From: Paracoccaceae bacterium
GTDB taxonomy: Bacteria; Pseudomonadota; Alphaproteobacteria; Rhodobacterales; Rhodobacteraceae
Direction of reading: 5' to 3'
NCBI GenBank assembly: GCA_011523445.1
Contig: WTGT01000328.1
Coordinates: forward strand, 1-16,166
Length of the DNA: 16,166 bases
Notes under the pieces: model-generated
Told to the model about the DNA's origin: nothing
Databases searched by the model: none
What the model saw: only the letters and a program-made list of their open reading frames with translations
Part shown: positions 7,590 to 14,949 of the stretch, one piece after another
Layout of the letters: each line of letters opens with the position of its first letter
Numbering within the stretch: the stretch's first letter is position 1
Position numbers and translations under genes: made by a program

Positions 7590-8948
7590 ATGACGAAAAT
7601 TGTTCTTGTCGGGGCAGGAAGTATTCAATTTGGAGCGCAATTACTTGGAGACATATTCCAGAGCAAGGTTTTGACTGATTCAGAAATCGTATTCAACGAC
7701 ATCAATCCCGTTGCAGTCGAAAAAACTCGAAAACTTGCCCAAGAATACATTGATGCCAATGGCTTGAATCAGAGAGTCAGTGTTGAAATGGATCTCGCCA
7801 AGGCCCTGAAAGGTGCTGATTTCGTAGTTATAATGATTGAGATCGGTGACCGCTTCAAATTGTGGGATTTGGACTGGAAAATTCCACAGCAGTATGGAAT
7901 CCAGCAGGTTTATGGTGAAAATGGTGGTCCCGGTGGGTTATTTCACTCCCTCAGGATAATACCTGCCATATTGGATATTTGCCAAAAGGTCTCTGATCAT
8001 GCCCCTGAAGCAACGGTTTTTAACTTTTCTAATCCGATGAGTCGAATTTGTACCACTGTGCACCGTATGTTTCCACATCTGAAATTTATCGGCATGTGCC
8101 ATGAAATCGCATCCTTGGAGAGGCATTTGCCAGAGATATTGGTGCAACCCTCAAATAACATATTCTACCGGGCAGGAGGGCTTAATCACTTTTCCGTATT
8201 GTCCGAGGTGGATTATACCGGTAGTACAAGCGATGTTTACCAGGAAATACTGGAAAAGGCCCCTCACTACTTTGCCAAAATGCCGGGATATTCGGAAATT
8301 TATAATGCTGCCAAAGCAACAGGAAAGGATATTGAAACCGAAGGCTGGATGGGAATCGACCTGAGTCATCTTTCCGAGGTTCGTGAATGGTCAGACCGAA
8401 GGCTCTTTGCCTTGATTCTCAAACATTTTGGTGTGCTTCCCATAACAACTGATAGCCATTTCGGAGAATATATCAGCTGGGCCCATGATGTATCGGATCA
8501 TCGTGGAATTCTGGATTTTTACAGCTACTATCGAAATTATCTGGGCCAAGGCAAGGCAACCATAAAAAATGAACAACGGGAACGAATGGTTCCGATTATA
8601 GAAGGAATCCTGACTGACAACAAATATGAGGAACCTGCGGTCAATATTCCGAATAAAGGCTATATCAAAAATCTTCCCGAATGGATTGTTGTCGAGGTTC
8701 CTGCTGTAGTTGATGGAAGTGGCGTTTCGGGAATTGAACTAAATTTACCGCCGGGTGTTCTTGGCCTGCTTACCAATCAGATTGGAATCCATGATTTGAC
8801 AGCTGAAGCGGTTTTGAACAAAAGTAAGGATCTGGTCATCCAGGCTCTTTTGGTCGATCCGGTCGTAACCAGTGCCAAGAAAATCCCAGAAATGGTTGAT
8901 CATATTATCGCAGAACAAAGACCCTGGCTGAATTATCTTGATACATGA
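7590..8948 (+). CDS. GH4 family glycosidase, probable alpha-glucosidase
   Basis: A complete 452-residue GH4 enzyme, the usual length. The N-terminus is an NAD-binding Rossmann fold, with G-A-G-S-I-Q-F-G at 8-15 and acidic Asp37 in F-N-D-I. G-E-N-G-G-P-G-G at 109-116 and N-F-S-N-P at 145-149 are family motifs. Cys170-His171 in G-M-C-H-E-I and His200 in G-L-N-H-F-S are the expected divalent-metal ligands. From memory, the residues after the Cys track specificity in GH4, and the C-H-E form goes with alpha-glucosidases while C-H-S goes with alpha-galactosidases. I therefore lean to alpha-glucosidase, though alpha-glucuronidase or alpha-galacturonidase remain possible. There is no signal peptide, so it is cytoplasmic. 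ATG 7590 has AGAGGA 7 nt upstream. It follows the ThuEFGK-like importer and probably cleaves its cargo. Confidence 0.9.
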   Translation: MTKIVLVGAGSIQFGAQLLGDIFQSKVLTDSEIVFNDINPVAVEKTRKLAQEYIDANGLNQRVSVEMDLAKALKGADFVVIMIEIGDRFKLWDLDWKIPQQYGIQQVYGENGGPGGLFHSLRIIPAILDICQKVSDHAPEATVFNFSNPMSRICTTVHRMFPHLKFIGMCHEIASLERHLPEILVQPSNNIFYRAGGLNHFSVLSEVDYTGSTSDVYQEILEKAPHYFAKMPGYSEIYNAAKATGKDIETEGWMGIDLSHLSEVREWSDRRLFALILKHFGVLPITTDSHFGEYISWAHDVSDHRGILDFYSYYRNYLGQGKATIKNEQRERMVPIIEGILTDNKYEEPAVNIPNKGYIKNLPEWIVVEVPAVVDGSGVSGIELNLPPGVLGLLTNQIGIHDLTAEAVLNKSKDLVIQALLVDPVVTSAKKIPEMVDHIIAEQRPWLNYLDT

Positions 8949-9002
8949 ATCATATGAATTCTCAAAATGGATGCTTTGCCACACCGAATTCTTCCTTATG
9001 GA

Positions 9003-9058
9003 CTCCCAGGCATGACTAACAGTTTGGTTTGGTCAAAATCAATCATCATGTCTGGGAG
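9003..9058. repeat. Long 13-bp inverted repeat between GH4 gene and ATP-grasp cassette
   Basis: CTCCCAGGCATGA (9003-9015) pairs with TCATGTCTGGGAG (9046-9058) along all 13 positions, with one G-T wobble, around a 30-nt loop. It begins 54 nt after the GH4 stop codon and ends 155 nt before the ATP-grasp start. The position suits an end signal for the sugar cluster, but no T-run follows on either strand. A processed RNA element or protein-binding palindrome is also possible. The rest of the 265-bp gap shows no gene and no clear promoter. Confidence 0.5.
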
Positions 9059-9213
9059 ATTATCTCCAAAACCACATGTAATGCACTCAGGCAGCCCATT
9101 GTGAATTTCGACAGGGGGTAAATCCTGAATACGGCTCCCTACTGTCCTTCATTGACAATCCTTTCCCGATGTTTATTGAAAGCCGTTGAATTTATCTTTA
9201 TGGTTACAATTCT

Positions 9214-10710
9214 ATGGTAAAGAATCATCAAATTGTTTCACCAGCAGATCCCGATGATAACGAAAACAAGGAATCAGGTTTGTTTTCAAATTATGAACTT
9301 GATCCTCTTTTCTATGACGAAATGTTCACACCAAATGGTGAACCAAGAGAACATTATCGCATACTTTGGGAAACACTGAATTCAATTCCATTCGAACAAA
9401 TCGTCCAATTGCAGGAACAGGCCGAGCGATCATTTTTGCAGGACGGGATTACCTTTTCCGTTTATGGTGAGGAAGGTGCCCAGGAACGGATAATTCCCAT
9501 AGATTTTCTGCCCCGGCTCATCAACAGGAGTGAATGGACTTATCTTGAAAGGGGACTTACCCAAAGGCTCCAGGCCCTGAACAGTTTCCTGACAGATATT
9601 TATGGTGATGCAAAGATTCTAACCGATGGAGTAATTCCCCCTGACCTGGTCTACGGATGCCCGCATTACAGGATAGAAATGGCTGGTGTCACTCTCCCCT
9701 ATGATGTGCATGTTACAATTTGTGGATCAGATCTGGTTCGTGACAACAAAGGTTACATGGTACTTGAGGACAATCTCAGATCTCCTTCCGGGGTATCCTA
9801 CATGCTGGCGAACCGTCAAGCCATCAGGTCAAGTCTACGTACCCTGTACAGAAGCTATTCGGTGCTTTCTATCGGCAACTACACCAATTTGTTATACCAA
9901 TCACTGGCTGAAATAGCTCCGACAGGTGTAACAGACCCCTGCATTGTTCTTCTGACCCCGGGAGTATACAATTCTGCCTATTACGAGCATATGTTTCTTG
10001 CCCGTGAAATGGGGATAGAATTGGTACAAGGCAATGATCTGCTTGTCAATAACGGCTTTGTCTATATGCGGACAACCCAAGGCCTGCGACGAGTTGATGT
10101 AATCTACCGACGCTTGGATGACAATTTCATTGATCCACTGGTTTTCCGGGCGGATTCGCAATTGGGGGTCCCAGGATTGTTTCATGCCTTCCGACTTGGC
10201 AACGTGGCCATTGCCAATGCTCCTGGGACTGGAGTGGCTGATGACAAGGCAGTTTATTATTATGTTCCTGACATGATCAGGTACTATCTGGCTGAAGAGC
10301 CAATTATTCCCAATGTTGAAACCCACCTTTGCCGTGAACCCGAAGGGTTGGAATATACTTTGGATAACCTTGATAAACTTGTTGTTAAGCAAGTTGGAGA
10401 ATCCGGTGGTTATGGGATGTTGGTTGGACCTCATGCAAGCCAAGCGGAAAGGGATGACTTTTCGCGTGAGATTCAGGCCTCCCCTGAAAATTACATTTCT
10501 CAACCTACCCTTGATATTTCACGTGCTCCCAGCATGGGGGAGAATGGAACCATACCCTGCCATGTGGACCTCCGGCCCTTTATTCTCCAAGGCAGTGAAA
10601 CGAGAATTGTCCCTGGTGCATTTGGCCGGGTTGCCCTTCGCCCCGGATCCCTGGTTGTCAACTCAAGTCAGGGTGGTGGTGGCAAAGACATTTGGGTTCT
10701 GGAGAATTAA
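9214..10710 (+). CDS. Circularly permuted ATP-grasp protein (type 2; DUF404/DUF407)
   Basis: A 498-residue protein of the circularly permuted ATP-grasp family, predicted to form an amide or peptide bond by ATP-driven acyl-phosphate chemistry. Family segments in order are: Y-D-E-M-F near 34-38; E-D-N-L-R-S-P-S-G-V-S-Y at 185-196; D-V-I-Y-R-R-L-D-D at 295-303; G-N-V-A-I-A-N-A-P-G-T-G at 329-340; the nucleotide-binding strand V-V-K-Q-V-G-E-S-G-G-Y-G at 390-401; D-L-R-P-F at 452-456; and the closing S-S-Q-G-G-G-G-K-D at 484-492. About 30 acidic, polar residues precede the conserved start, somewhat longer than I expect. ATG 9214 has no clear ribosome binding site, so the true start is uncertain. 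It opens a cassette with the alpha-E and transglutaminase-like genes. Substrates are unknown; the protein should be cytoplasmic. Confidence 0.9.
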   Translation: MVKNHQIVSPADPDDNENKESGLFSNYELDPLFYDEMFTPNGEPREHYRILWETLNSIPFEQIVQLQEQAERSFLQDGITFSVYGEEGAQERIIPIDFLPRLINRSEWTYLERGLTQRLQALNSFLTDIYGDAKILTDGVIPPDLVYGCPHYRIEMAGVTLPYDVHVTICGSDLVRDNKGYMVLEDNLRSPSGVSYMLANRQAIRSSLRTLYRSYSVLSIGNYTNLLYQSLAEIAPTGVTDPCIVLLTPGVYNSAYYEHMFLAREMGIELVQGNDLLVNNGFVYMRTTQGLRRVDVIYRRLDDNFIDPLVFRADSQLGVPGLFHAFRLGNVAIANAPGTGVADDKAVYYYVPDMIRYYLAEEPIIPNVETHLCREPEGLEYTLDNLDKLVVKQVGESGGYGMLVGPHASQAERDDFSREIQASPENYISQPTLDISRAPSMGENGTIPCHVDLRPFILQGSETRIVPGAFGRVALRPGSLVVNSSQGGGGKDIWVLEN

Positions 10711-10712
10711 CA

Positions 10713-11696
10713 TTGCTATCATCTGACGCCCAAAACATATATTGGATGAGCAGGTATCTGGAAAGAGCCGGACACATAAGCCGTTTGCTTGAAACCCAAT
10801 TCGATCTCATTCATGACCGACCAGCCAGTGACGTGGAATTGGGTTGGCGACGGATCTACCAATCGCTTAACAGGACACCCGCTGGTGCAAACCTGATGCC
10901 TGTCCAGGATGATAACTTTGTAATGCTTCTTGATGCCTATACACTGGTTGATGACCTGGCTTTTGAACCTGGAAACCCTGATGCGATAATTATCCTTTTG
11001 GGAAATGCCCGGGAGAATGCCCGGCAGATTCGCAATATTCTCAACCATGAAATCTGGTCTACCCTGAATGTCTCGTTTCTTGACATGAAAAGCAAAAGAA
11101 TGAAGGATATTTGGGGTGGTCAACCACAAGATTTTTTCAGTTCATCATCCGTTGCAGTAAGAACATTCTGCGGTATCGCCGAGGCTACCATGTACAGGGA
11201 TCACGGGTGGCATTTCTTCAAGCTGGGACAATATGTGGAACGGATCCAATTAACCTGTGCCCTGCTTGATGCGCATATAGCATTGTTCCCTATCAATGAC
11301 CTTCATTGGGAAATACACTGGAGTGACTTGTTGGGGATCTGTGTTGCTCGTGCGGCATTCCGTCGCCTCCAGTCAGTTGAATGTCTACCTAGCAAGGTTC
11401 TTGACTTTCTGATTGGAAATGCCCGGTTGACCAATTCGGTCAACTATGGTCTTGGCGAGATTCAGAAAAGGCTGGAAGTAATTTCAGGCAGTTCGGATTC
11501 CGGTAGCAAGAATACCGCTGCCTGGCATATAGGCAAGACCCGGGCACTTATAGAATTCGATTGGCCCGTTCATGAGAAAGGTAATGATACTTCCATTCAA
11601 AATTTGCTCAAACAAATCCGGACCGGTGTTCTTGAAATCGACAGCCAGATAGACAACACCTATTTCAATTATCCAATCGAGTATAAGTCAGGTTGA
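10713..11696 (+). CDS. Alpha-E domain protein (DUF403)
   Basis: A 327-residue all-helical protein of the alpha-E family, which accompanies circularly permuted ATP-grasp proteins. The start is placed at TTG 10713: it lies 2 nt after the ATP-grasp stop, GGAG sits 8-9 nt upstream, and it gives the family N-terminus M-L-S-S-D-A-Q-N-I-Y-W-M-S-R-Y-L-E-R-A. A TTG at 10692 would add seven unrelated residues. Later family motifs are N-A-R-E-N-A-R-Q-I-R-N-I-L near 98-110, H-E-I-W-S-T-L-N at 112-119, and R-D-H-G-W-H-F-F-K-L-G-Q-Y-V-E-R at 162-177. The paired E-R motifs are the hallmark that gives the family its name. The function is not established; it is assumed to act with the ATP-grasp enzyme. It overlaps the next gene by 1 nt. 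Confidence 0.88.
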   Translation: MLSSDAQNIYWMSRYLERAGHISRLLETQFDLIHDRPASDVELGWRRIYQSLNRTPAGANLMPVQDDNFVMLLDAYTLVDDLAFEPGNPDAIIILLGNARENARQIRNILNHEIWSTLNVSFLDMKSKRMKDIWGGQPQDFFSSSSVAVRTFCGIAEATMYRDHGWHFFKLGQYVERIQLTCALLDAHIALFPINDLHWEIHWSDLLGICVARAAFRRLQSVECLPSKVLDFLIGNARLTNSVNYGLGEIQKRLEVISGSSDSGSKNTAAWHIGKTRALIEFDWPVHEKGNDTSIQNLLKQIRTGVLEIDSQIDNTYFNYPIEYKSG

Positions 11697-12685
11697 TGAC
11701 CGTAGCATTGCCAAAACAATATTCCATTGAGCATGATACCTGCTTCGAATATGACGAAACAGTCAATTACAAGGTCATGCTGGTACGTTTACAACCACGT
11801 AATGATCGTGGACAACATCTGAGAACATTTTCGCTTACAACCGAACCTGATGCAAATCCGGTTGCTTGCGTTGATAGTTTTGGAAATGTGTGTCACACAA
11901 TAAGCATCTTTGGTAAATCCACAAAAACTCATATCAGGTCCACTTCCCGGGTCAACACAATAAATGGTATTGATCTTGATGCCCTACAGCCAATCACCTG
12001 GGATGAATTGCAAAATCAGTCAAGGCGGGTTCAATTCTGGCATTACCTTGCACCTAGCCAACTGGTTTACCCCGGGGAAGCACTGGATGATTTCATAACC
12101 AAACATGGCCTCAAGCCTGGCCCAGACCCTCTGGTTACATTACGCAAACTCTGTTCTGATTTGTACAATCAACTTGAATATCAACCAGGCAGTACAACCG
12201 TAGAATCTTCCCTCGAATTTTTCCTGGAAAAAGGCAAGGGAGTTTGTCAGGATTACACACATGCCATGCTTGCCCTAGGTCGCAAATGGGGGATACCTTG
12301 CAGATATGTATCGGGTTACCTTTATATTCACTCAACTTCCAATATCCACAGCCAGGAAGTTGCTAGCCATGCTTGGCCGGAATTTTGGTTACCGGAAGCA
12401 GGTTGGATTGGACTCGATCCCACCAACGATTCTGTGGTAGACCATCGCTTCGTCAGAGTTGCTCAGGGGCGTGATTATGCAGATGTTGCTCCCACCCGGG
12501 GTGTCATATTTGGAGGGGGTAAAATGTCCATTTCCGTCAAGGTAACAATGAAACCCGTTGAACCTGAATCCACTACCGGAATCGGACATGAAAAGGATCA
12601 GGCCCAAGTACATTTGGAGACACTTCCTTGGCAGAGAAAGAATTCAATTAAAGTACCTCCTGATCAGAATGGTTCAGATCAATAA
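11696..12685 (+). CDS. Transglutaminase-like protein of the ATP-grasp/alpha-E cassette
   Basis: A 329-residue protein with an N-terminal beta-rich domain (Bact_transglu_N-like) and a papain-fold transglutaminase core. The catalytic triad is visible: Cys184 in G-K-G-V-C-Q-D-Y-T-H, His225 in A-S-H-A-W-P-E, and Asp241 in G-L-D-P-T-N. The motif G-R-D-Y-A-D-V-A-P at 258-266 is typical of the bacterial family found beside alpha-E genes. The start is ATG 11696, overlapping the upstream stop as TGATG; a TTG one codon earlier is possible. There is no signal peptide. Members may act as peptidases or amide-transfer enzymes, so within this cassette it could release or rearrange an amide product made by the ATP-grasp enzyme. 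That role is inferred. The C-terminal tail of about 45 residues is polar and less conserved. Confidence 0.9.
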   Translation: MTVALPKQYSIEHDTCFEYDETVNYKVMLVRLQPRNDRGQHLRTFSLTTEPDANPVACVDSFGNVCHTISIFGKSTKTHIRSTSRVNTINGIDLDALQPITWDELQNQSRRVQFWHYLAPSQLVYPGEALDDFITKHGLKPGPDPLVTLRKLCSDLYNQLEYQPGSTTVESSLEFFLEKGKGVCQDYTHAMLALGRKWGIPCRYVSGYLYIHSTSNIHSQEVASHAWPEFWLPEAGWIGLDPTNDSVVDHRFVRVAQGRDYADVAPTRGVIFGGGKMSISVKVTMKPVEPESTTGIGHEKDQAQVHLETLPWQRKNSIKVPPDQNGSDQ

Positions 12686-12703
12686 TTTTGAAATAATTCA
12701 AAA
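12686..12703 (+). repeat. Short AT-rich hairpin immediately after the cassette
   Basis: TTTTGAA (12686-12692) and TTCAAAA (12697-12703) form a perfect 7-bp stem with a 4-nt loop, starting at the base after the transglutaminase stop codon. The stem is weak (one G-C pair) and no T-run follows on the + strand. It may help end the cassette transcript but is not convincing alone. Confidence 0.3.
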
Positions 12704-12873
12704 CCGGAATAAAAACAGCCTAAGCCTTACCCAATTACCCAGAATTAGGTCCACTATAACCATTGTAAATTGTCAAATAAATCACTTCAGTTACCAAACC
12801 CAAGGTTTGAATCTTGATAAATCTATATCGAAACAGATATTAATATGAAGAATCAATATTTACCATGTAAATC

Positions 12874-12888
12874 GGGAGTCAAACTCCC
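12874..12888. terminator. Hairpin between convergent genes, possible bidirectional terminator
   Basis: GGGAG (12874-12878) and CTCCC (12884-12888) form a GC-rich 5-bp stem with a 5-nt loop. It lies 30 nt beyond the dehydratase stop codon on the - strand and 189 nt beyond the cassette on the + strand. On the - strand it is followed by GATTTA, only weakly T-rich. It is placed where both convergent transcripts need to end, so a terminator is the natural guess. The remainder of the 232-bp gap is AT-rich with no supported gene. Confidence 0.4.
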
Positions 12889-12917
12889 AAAATACAAGGT
12901 TATTTATTCGGTTTGAT

Positions 12918-14627
12918 TTAGTGGCTTTCTCTCAAAACAGGTCTGGTATCCTTGCCTAATAGAAAATCCATGTCTGCTCCTTTATTGGCCTGCAAAACAT
13001 GGTCCACATAAAGTTTGGCATAACCCCGGTGGTATCGCGGCTTTTCCGGCATCCAATTCTTTCTTCTTCGATTCAACTCTTCTTCTGAAACAAGCAGGTT
13101 CAGGATTCCATTGGGAACATCCATTCGAATTCTGTCACCGGTTTGAACAAGGGAAAGAGGACCACCAACCTGTGATTCAGGTGAGGTATGCAATACCACT
13201 GTTCCAAAGGCAGTTCCTGACATTCTTGCATCAGATATTCTGACCATGTCCCTTATACCCTTCTCGGCCAATGCTTTTGGAATGGGCATATTGCCCACCT
13301 CGGGCATGCCGGGATAGCCCTTGGGTCCACATCCCTTGAGGACAAGAATGGTATTTTCATCCACCGGCAACGAGGGGTCATCAATTAACTCCTTTAAATG
13401 TTCGATATTTTCAAACACAAATGCCGGAGCTTCATGAACCAATAATTCAGGTGTTGCTGCAGAAGGCTTTATTATTGCCCCATCGGGTGCAAGTGAGCCC
13501 TTGAGTACCTTGATCCCTGCACTTTCCTTGAGAGGTTTGTCGAAAGAATATATAACATCCCGATTATAGCATTCAGCACCCTCTGTATAATGCTTTATAT
13601 CCTTGTTCAGGACGGTATTGGCAGGGCGTAAATATGATTTTATTTCGCTCAGTACGACTGGCAAGCCACCGGCGTAACAAAAATCCTCCATTAAATACTT
13701 TCCCGAGGGCATACAATTCACAAGGAGTGGAATATCGGATCCCAACTCGAAATCCTCTAGGTTGAGCTCAATGCCCATGCGACCTGCAATGGCCAGCAAA
13801 TGAACAACAGCATTTGTGGAACCCCCAATTGCGGCATTGGTCAAAATTGCGTTCTCGAAACTTTCCCTGGTCAGAATCCTTGAAAGTTTCAAATCATCCT
13901 TGACCATATCTACAATTGTTTTACCTGACATATGTGCCAGAGCGGTCCTTCTGGCATCAACCGCTGGTAGAGCCGCATTGGTTGGCAAACTGAGGCCCAG
14001 CGCCTCCATCAGGCTTGCCATGGTGGAAGCAGTTCCCATGGTCATGCATACACCAGCTGAGCGGCTGTTTCCTGCTTCTGCAGCAATAAAGTCATTGATT
14101 GACATCTTACCGGCTCTGACATCCTCTGAAAATTTCCAGACGTGGGTACCGGATCCAATGTCCTTGCCCCTGAATTTTCCATTAAGCATAGGGCCTGCCG
14201 AAACTACGATCGTCGGTAAATCGACGGAAGCTGCTCCCATTACCTGGCCTGGCGTGGTTTTGTCACATCCCCCAAGGAGAACGACTCCATCCATACCGTA
14301 TCCACGAATACACTCTTCTACATCCATCGAAAGAAGGTTTCTGAAGAGCATAGCAGTTGGTCGGATTTGGGTTTCACCAAGGGATGTCACGGGGAATTCA
14401 ACCGGAAAACCTCCGGATTCCCAAACCCCTCGCTTCACGGCTTCGGCCAGGATTCGCAATCCCGAATTGCAAGGGGTAAGTTCAGACCAGGTGTTGCAGA
14501 TTCCGATTATGGGTCTTCCATCGAAGACATGTGCCGGAAATCCCTGATTTTTCATCCAACTCCGGTGGACAAAACCATCCTTGTCCTGCTTGCCATACCA
14601 TTCCTGGCTTCGTAACTTTTTCTTCAT
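12918..14627 (-). CDS. IlvD/Edd family sugar-acid dehydratase, probable L-arabonate dehydratase
   Basis: A 569-residue Fe-S dehydratase that removes water from a sugar acid to give a 2-keto-3-deoxy acid in the non-phosphorylating pentose/hexose pathways. It follows the Rhizobium L-arabonate dehydratase closely, as far as I recall that sequence: K-L-R-S-Q-E-W-Y-G near the start, W-x-K-N-Q-G-F, and a C-terminal S-H. Predicted [2Fe-2S] ligands are Cys53 (T-P-C-N), Cys121 (G-G-C-D-K-T-T-P) and Cys194 (G-V-C-M-T-M-G-T-A), each six less than the ligands I recall in the Rhizobium enzyme. The catalytic base is probably Ser470 in D-A-R-M-S-G-T-A. D-fuconate, D-xylonate or D-galactonate could also be substrates. 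It is unlikely to be branched-chain IlvD. The start has AAAGGA about 8 nt upstream. The gene is convergent with the ATP-grasp cassette. Confidence 0.9.
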   Translation of the reverse strand: MKKKLRSQEWYGKQDKDGFVHRSWMKNQGFPAHVFDGRPIIGICNTWSELTPCNSGLRILAEAVKRGVWESGGFPVEFPVTSLGETQIRPTAMLFRNLLSMDVEECIRGYGMDGVVLLGGCDKTTPGQVMGAASVDLPTIVVSAGPMLNGKFRGKDIGSGTHVWKFSEDVRAGKMSINDFIAAEAGNSRSAGVCMTMGTASTMASLMEALGLSLPTNAALPAVDARRTALAHMSGKTIVDMVKDDLKLSRILTRESFENAILTNAAIGGSTNAVVHLLAIAGRMGIELNLEDFELGSDIPLLVNCMPSGKYLMEDFCYAGGLPVVLSEIKSYLRPANTVLNKDIKHYTEGAECYNRDVIYSFDKPLKESAGIKVLKGSLAPDGAIIKPSAATPELLVHEAPAFVFENIEHLKELIDDPSLPVDENTILVLKGCGPKGYPGMPEVGNMPIPKALAEKGIRDMVRISDARMSGTAFGTVVLHTSPESQVGGPLSLVQTGDRIRMDVPNGILNLLVSEEELNRRRKNWMPEKPRYHRGYAKLYVDHVLQANKGADMDFLLGKDTRPVLRESH

Positions 14628-14653
14628 GAATCAATCCTTTATCGTATAATCGT

Positions 14654-14674
14654 ACTCAATACCTCGTTTTGAGT
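14654..14674 (-). promoter_or_regulatory. Inverted repeat at the putative dehydratase promoter
   Basis: ACTCAA (14654-14659) and TTGAGT (14669-14674) form a 6-bp inverted repeat with 9 nt between arms, about 27-47 nt upstream of the dehydratase start on the - strand. On that strand a -10-like TAAAAT (at 14677-14682) comes just before it, so the repeat would cover the transcription start, a usual site for a repressor. No good -35 box is seen. The operator role is inferred from position only. Confidence 0.3.
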
Positions 14675-14816
14675 GTATTTTATCACTACCCTACCAACTT
14701 GATATTTCAGCCAATCATCAAATGCGATTTCTTTAATTACCTTGCTCAAAAAGGATTACAAGTTGGAACATGGGTCTGAAATAAACACCTGCAGTACTAA
14801 AGCACGTTAATTCAGG

Positions 14817-14836
14817 TTTGCCATTCTAATGGCAAA
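14817..14836. repeat. Perfect hairpin between ABC ATPase and dehydratase genes
   Basis: TTTGCCATT (14817-14825) and AATGGCAAA (14828-14836) are perfect complements around two bases, in practice an 8-bp stem with a 4-nt loop. It lies about 113 nt past the ATPase stop codon on the - strand and about 190 nt upstream of the dehydratase start. It may terminate the ATPase transcript, though no T-run follows on the - strand. Elsewhere in this 322-bp gap GGGGTTCC occurs twice (about 14876 and 14896) as a short direct repeat; no gene is seen. Confidence 0.45.
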
Positions 14837-14949
14837 GGCCTTCATGTTCAATTTTGTTCGCCTCGATGAAATTTTGGGGTTCCGATAATCCAAGTGGGGT
14901 TCCAACCTGAGATCAATGGGGAATATTATCTAAGTATCCTTCACCAATA

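Noticed and set aside
7451..7678. A 75-codon + strand frame overlapping the start of the GH4 gene.
   Set aside because: It has no recognisable family or good ribosome binding site and runs out of frame into a confident gene.
9901..10503. A 200-codon - strand frame opposite the ATP-grasp gene.
   Set aside because: It is fully antisense to conserved ATP-grasp motifs and shows no domain of its own.
12558..12848. A 96-codon + strand frame extending past the end of the transglutaminase-like gene.
   Set aside because: Its first part is an out-of-frame reading of the real gene and the rest is AT-rich intergenic DNA.
13816..14547. A 243-codon + strand frame opposite the dehydratase.
   Set aside because: It is antisense to a well-conserved enzyme, has low-complexity Ser/Pro/Ala content and matches no family; it is a shadow of the real gene.
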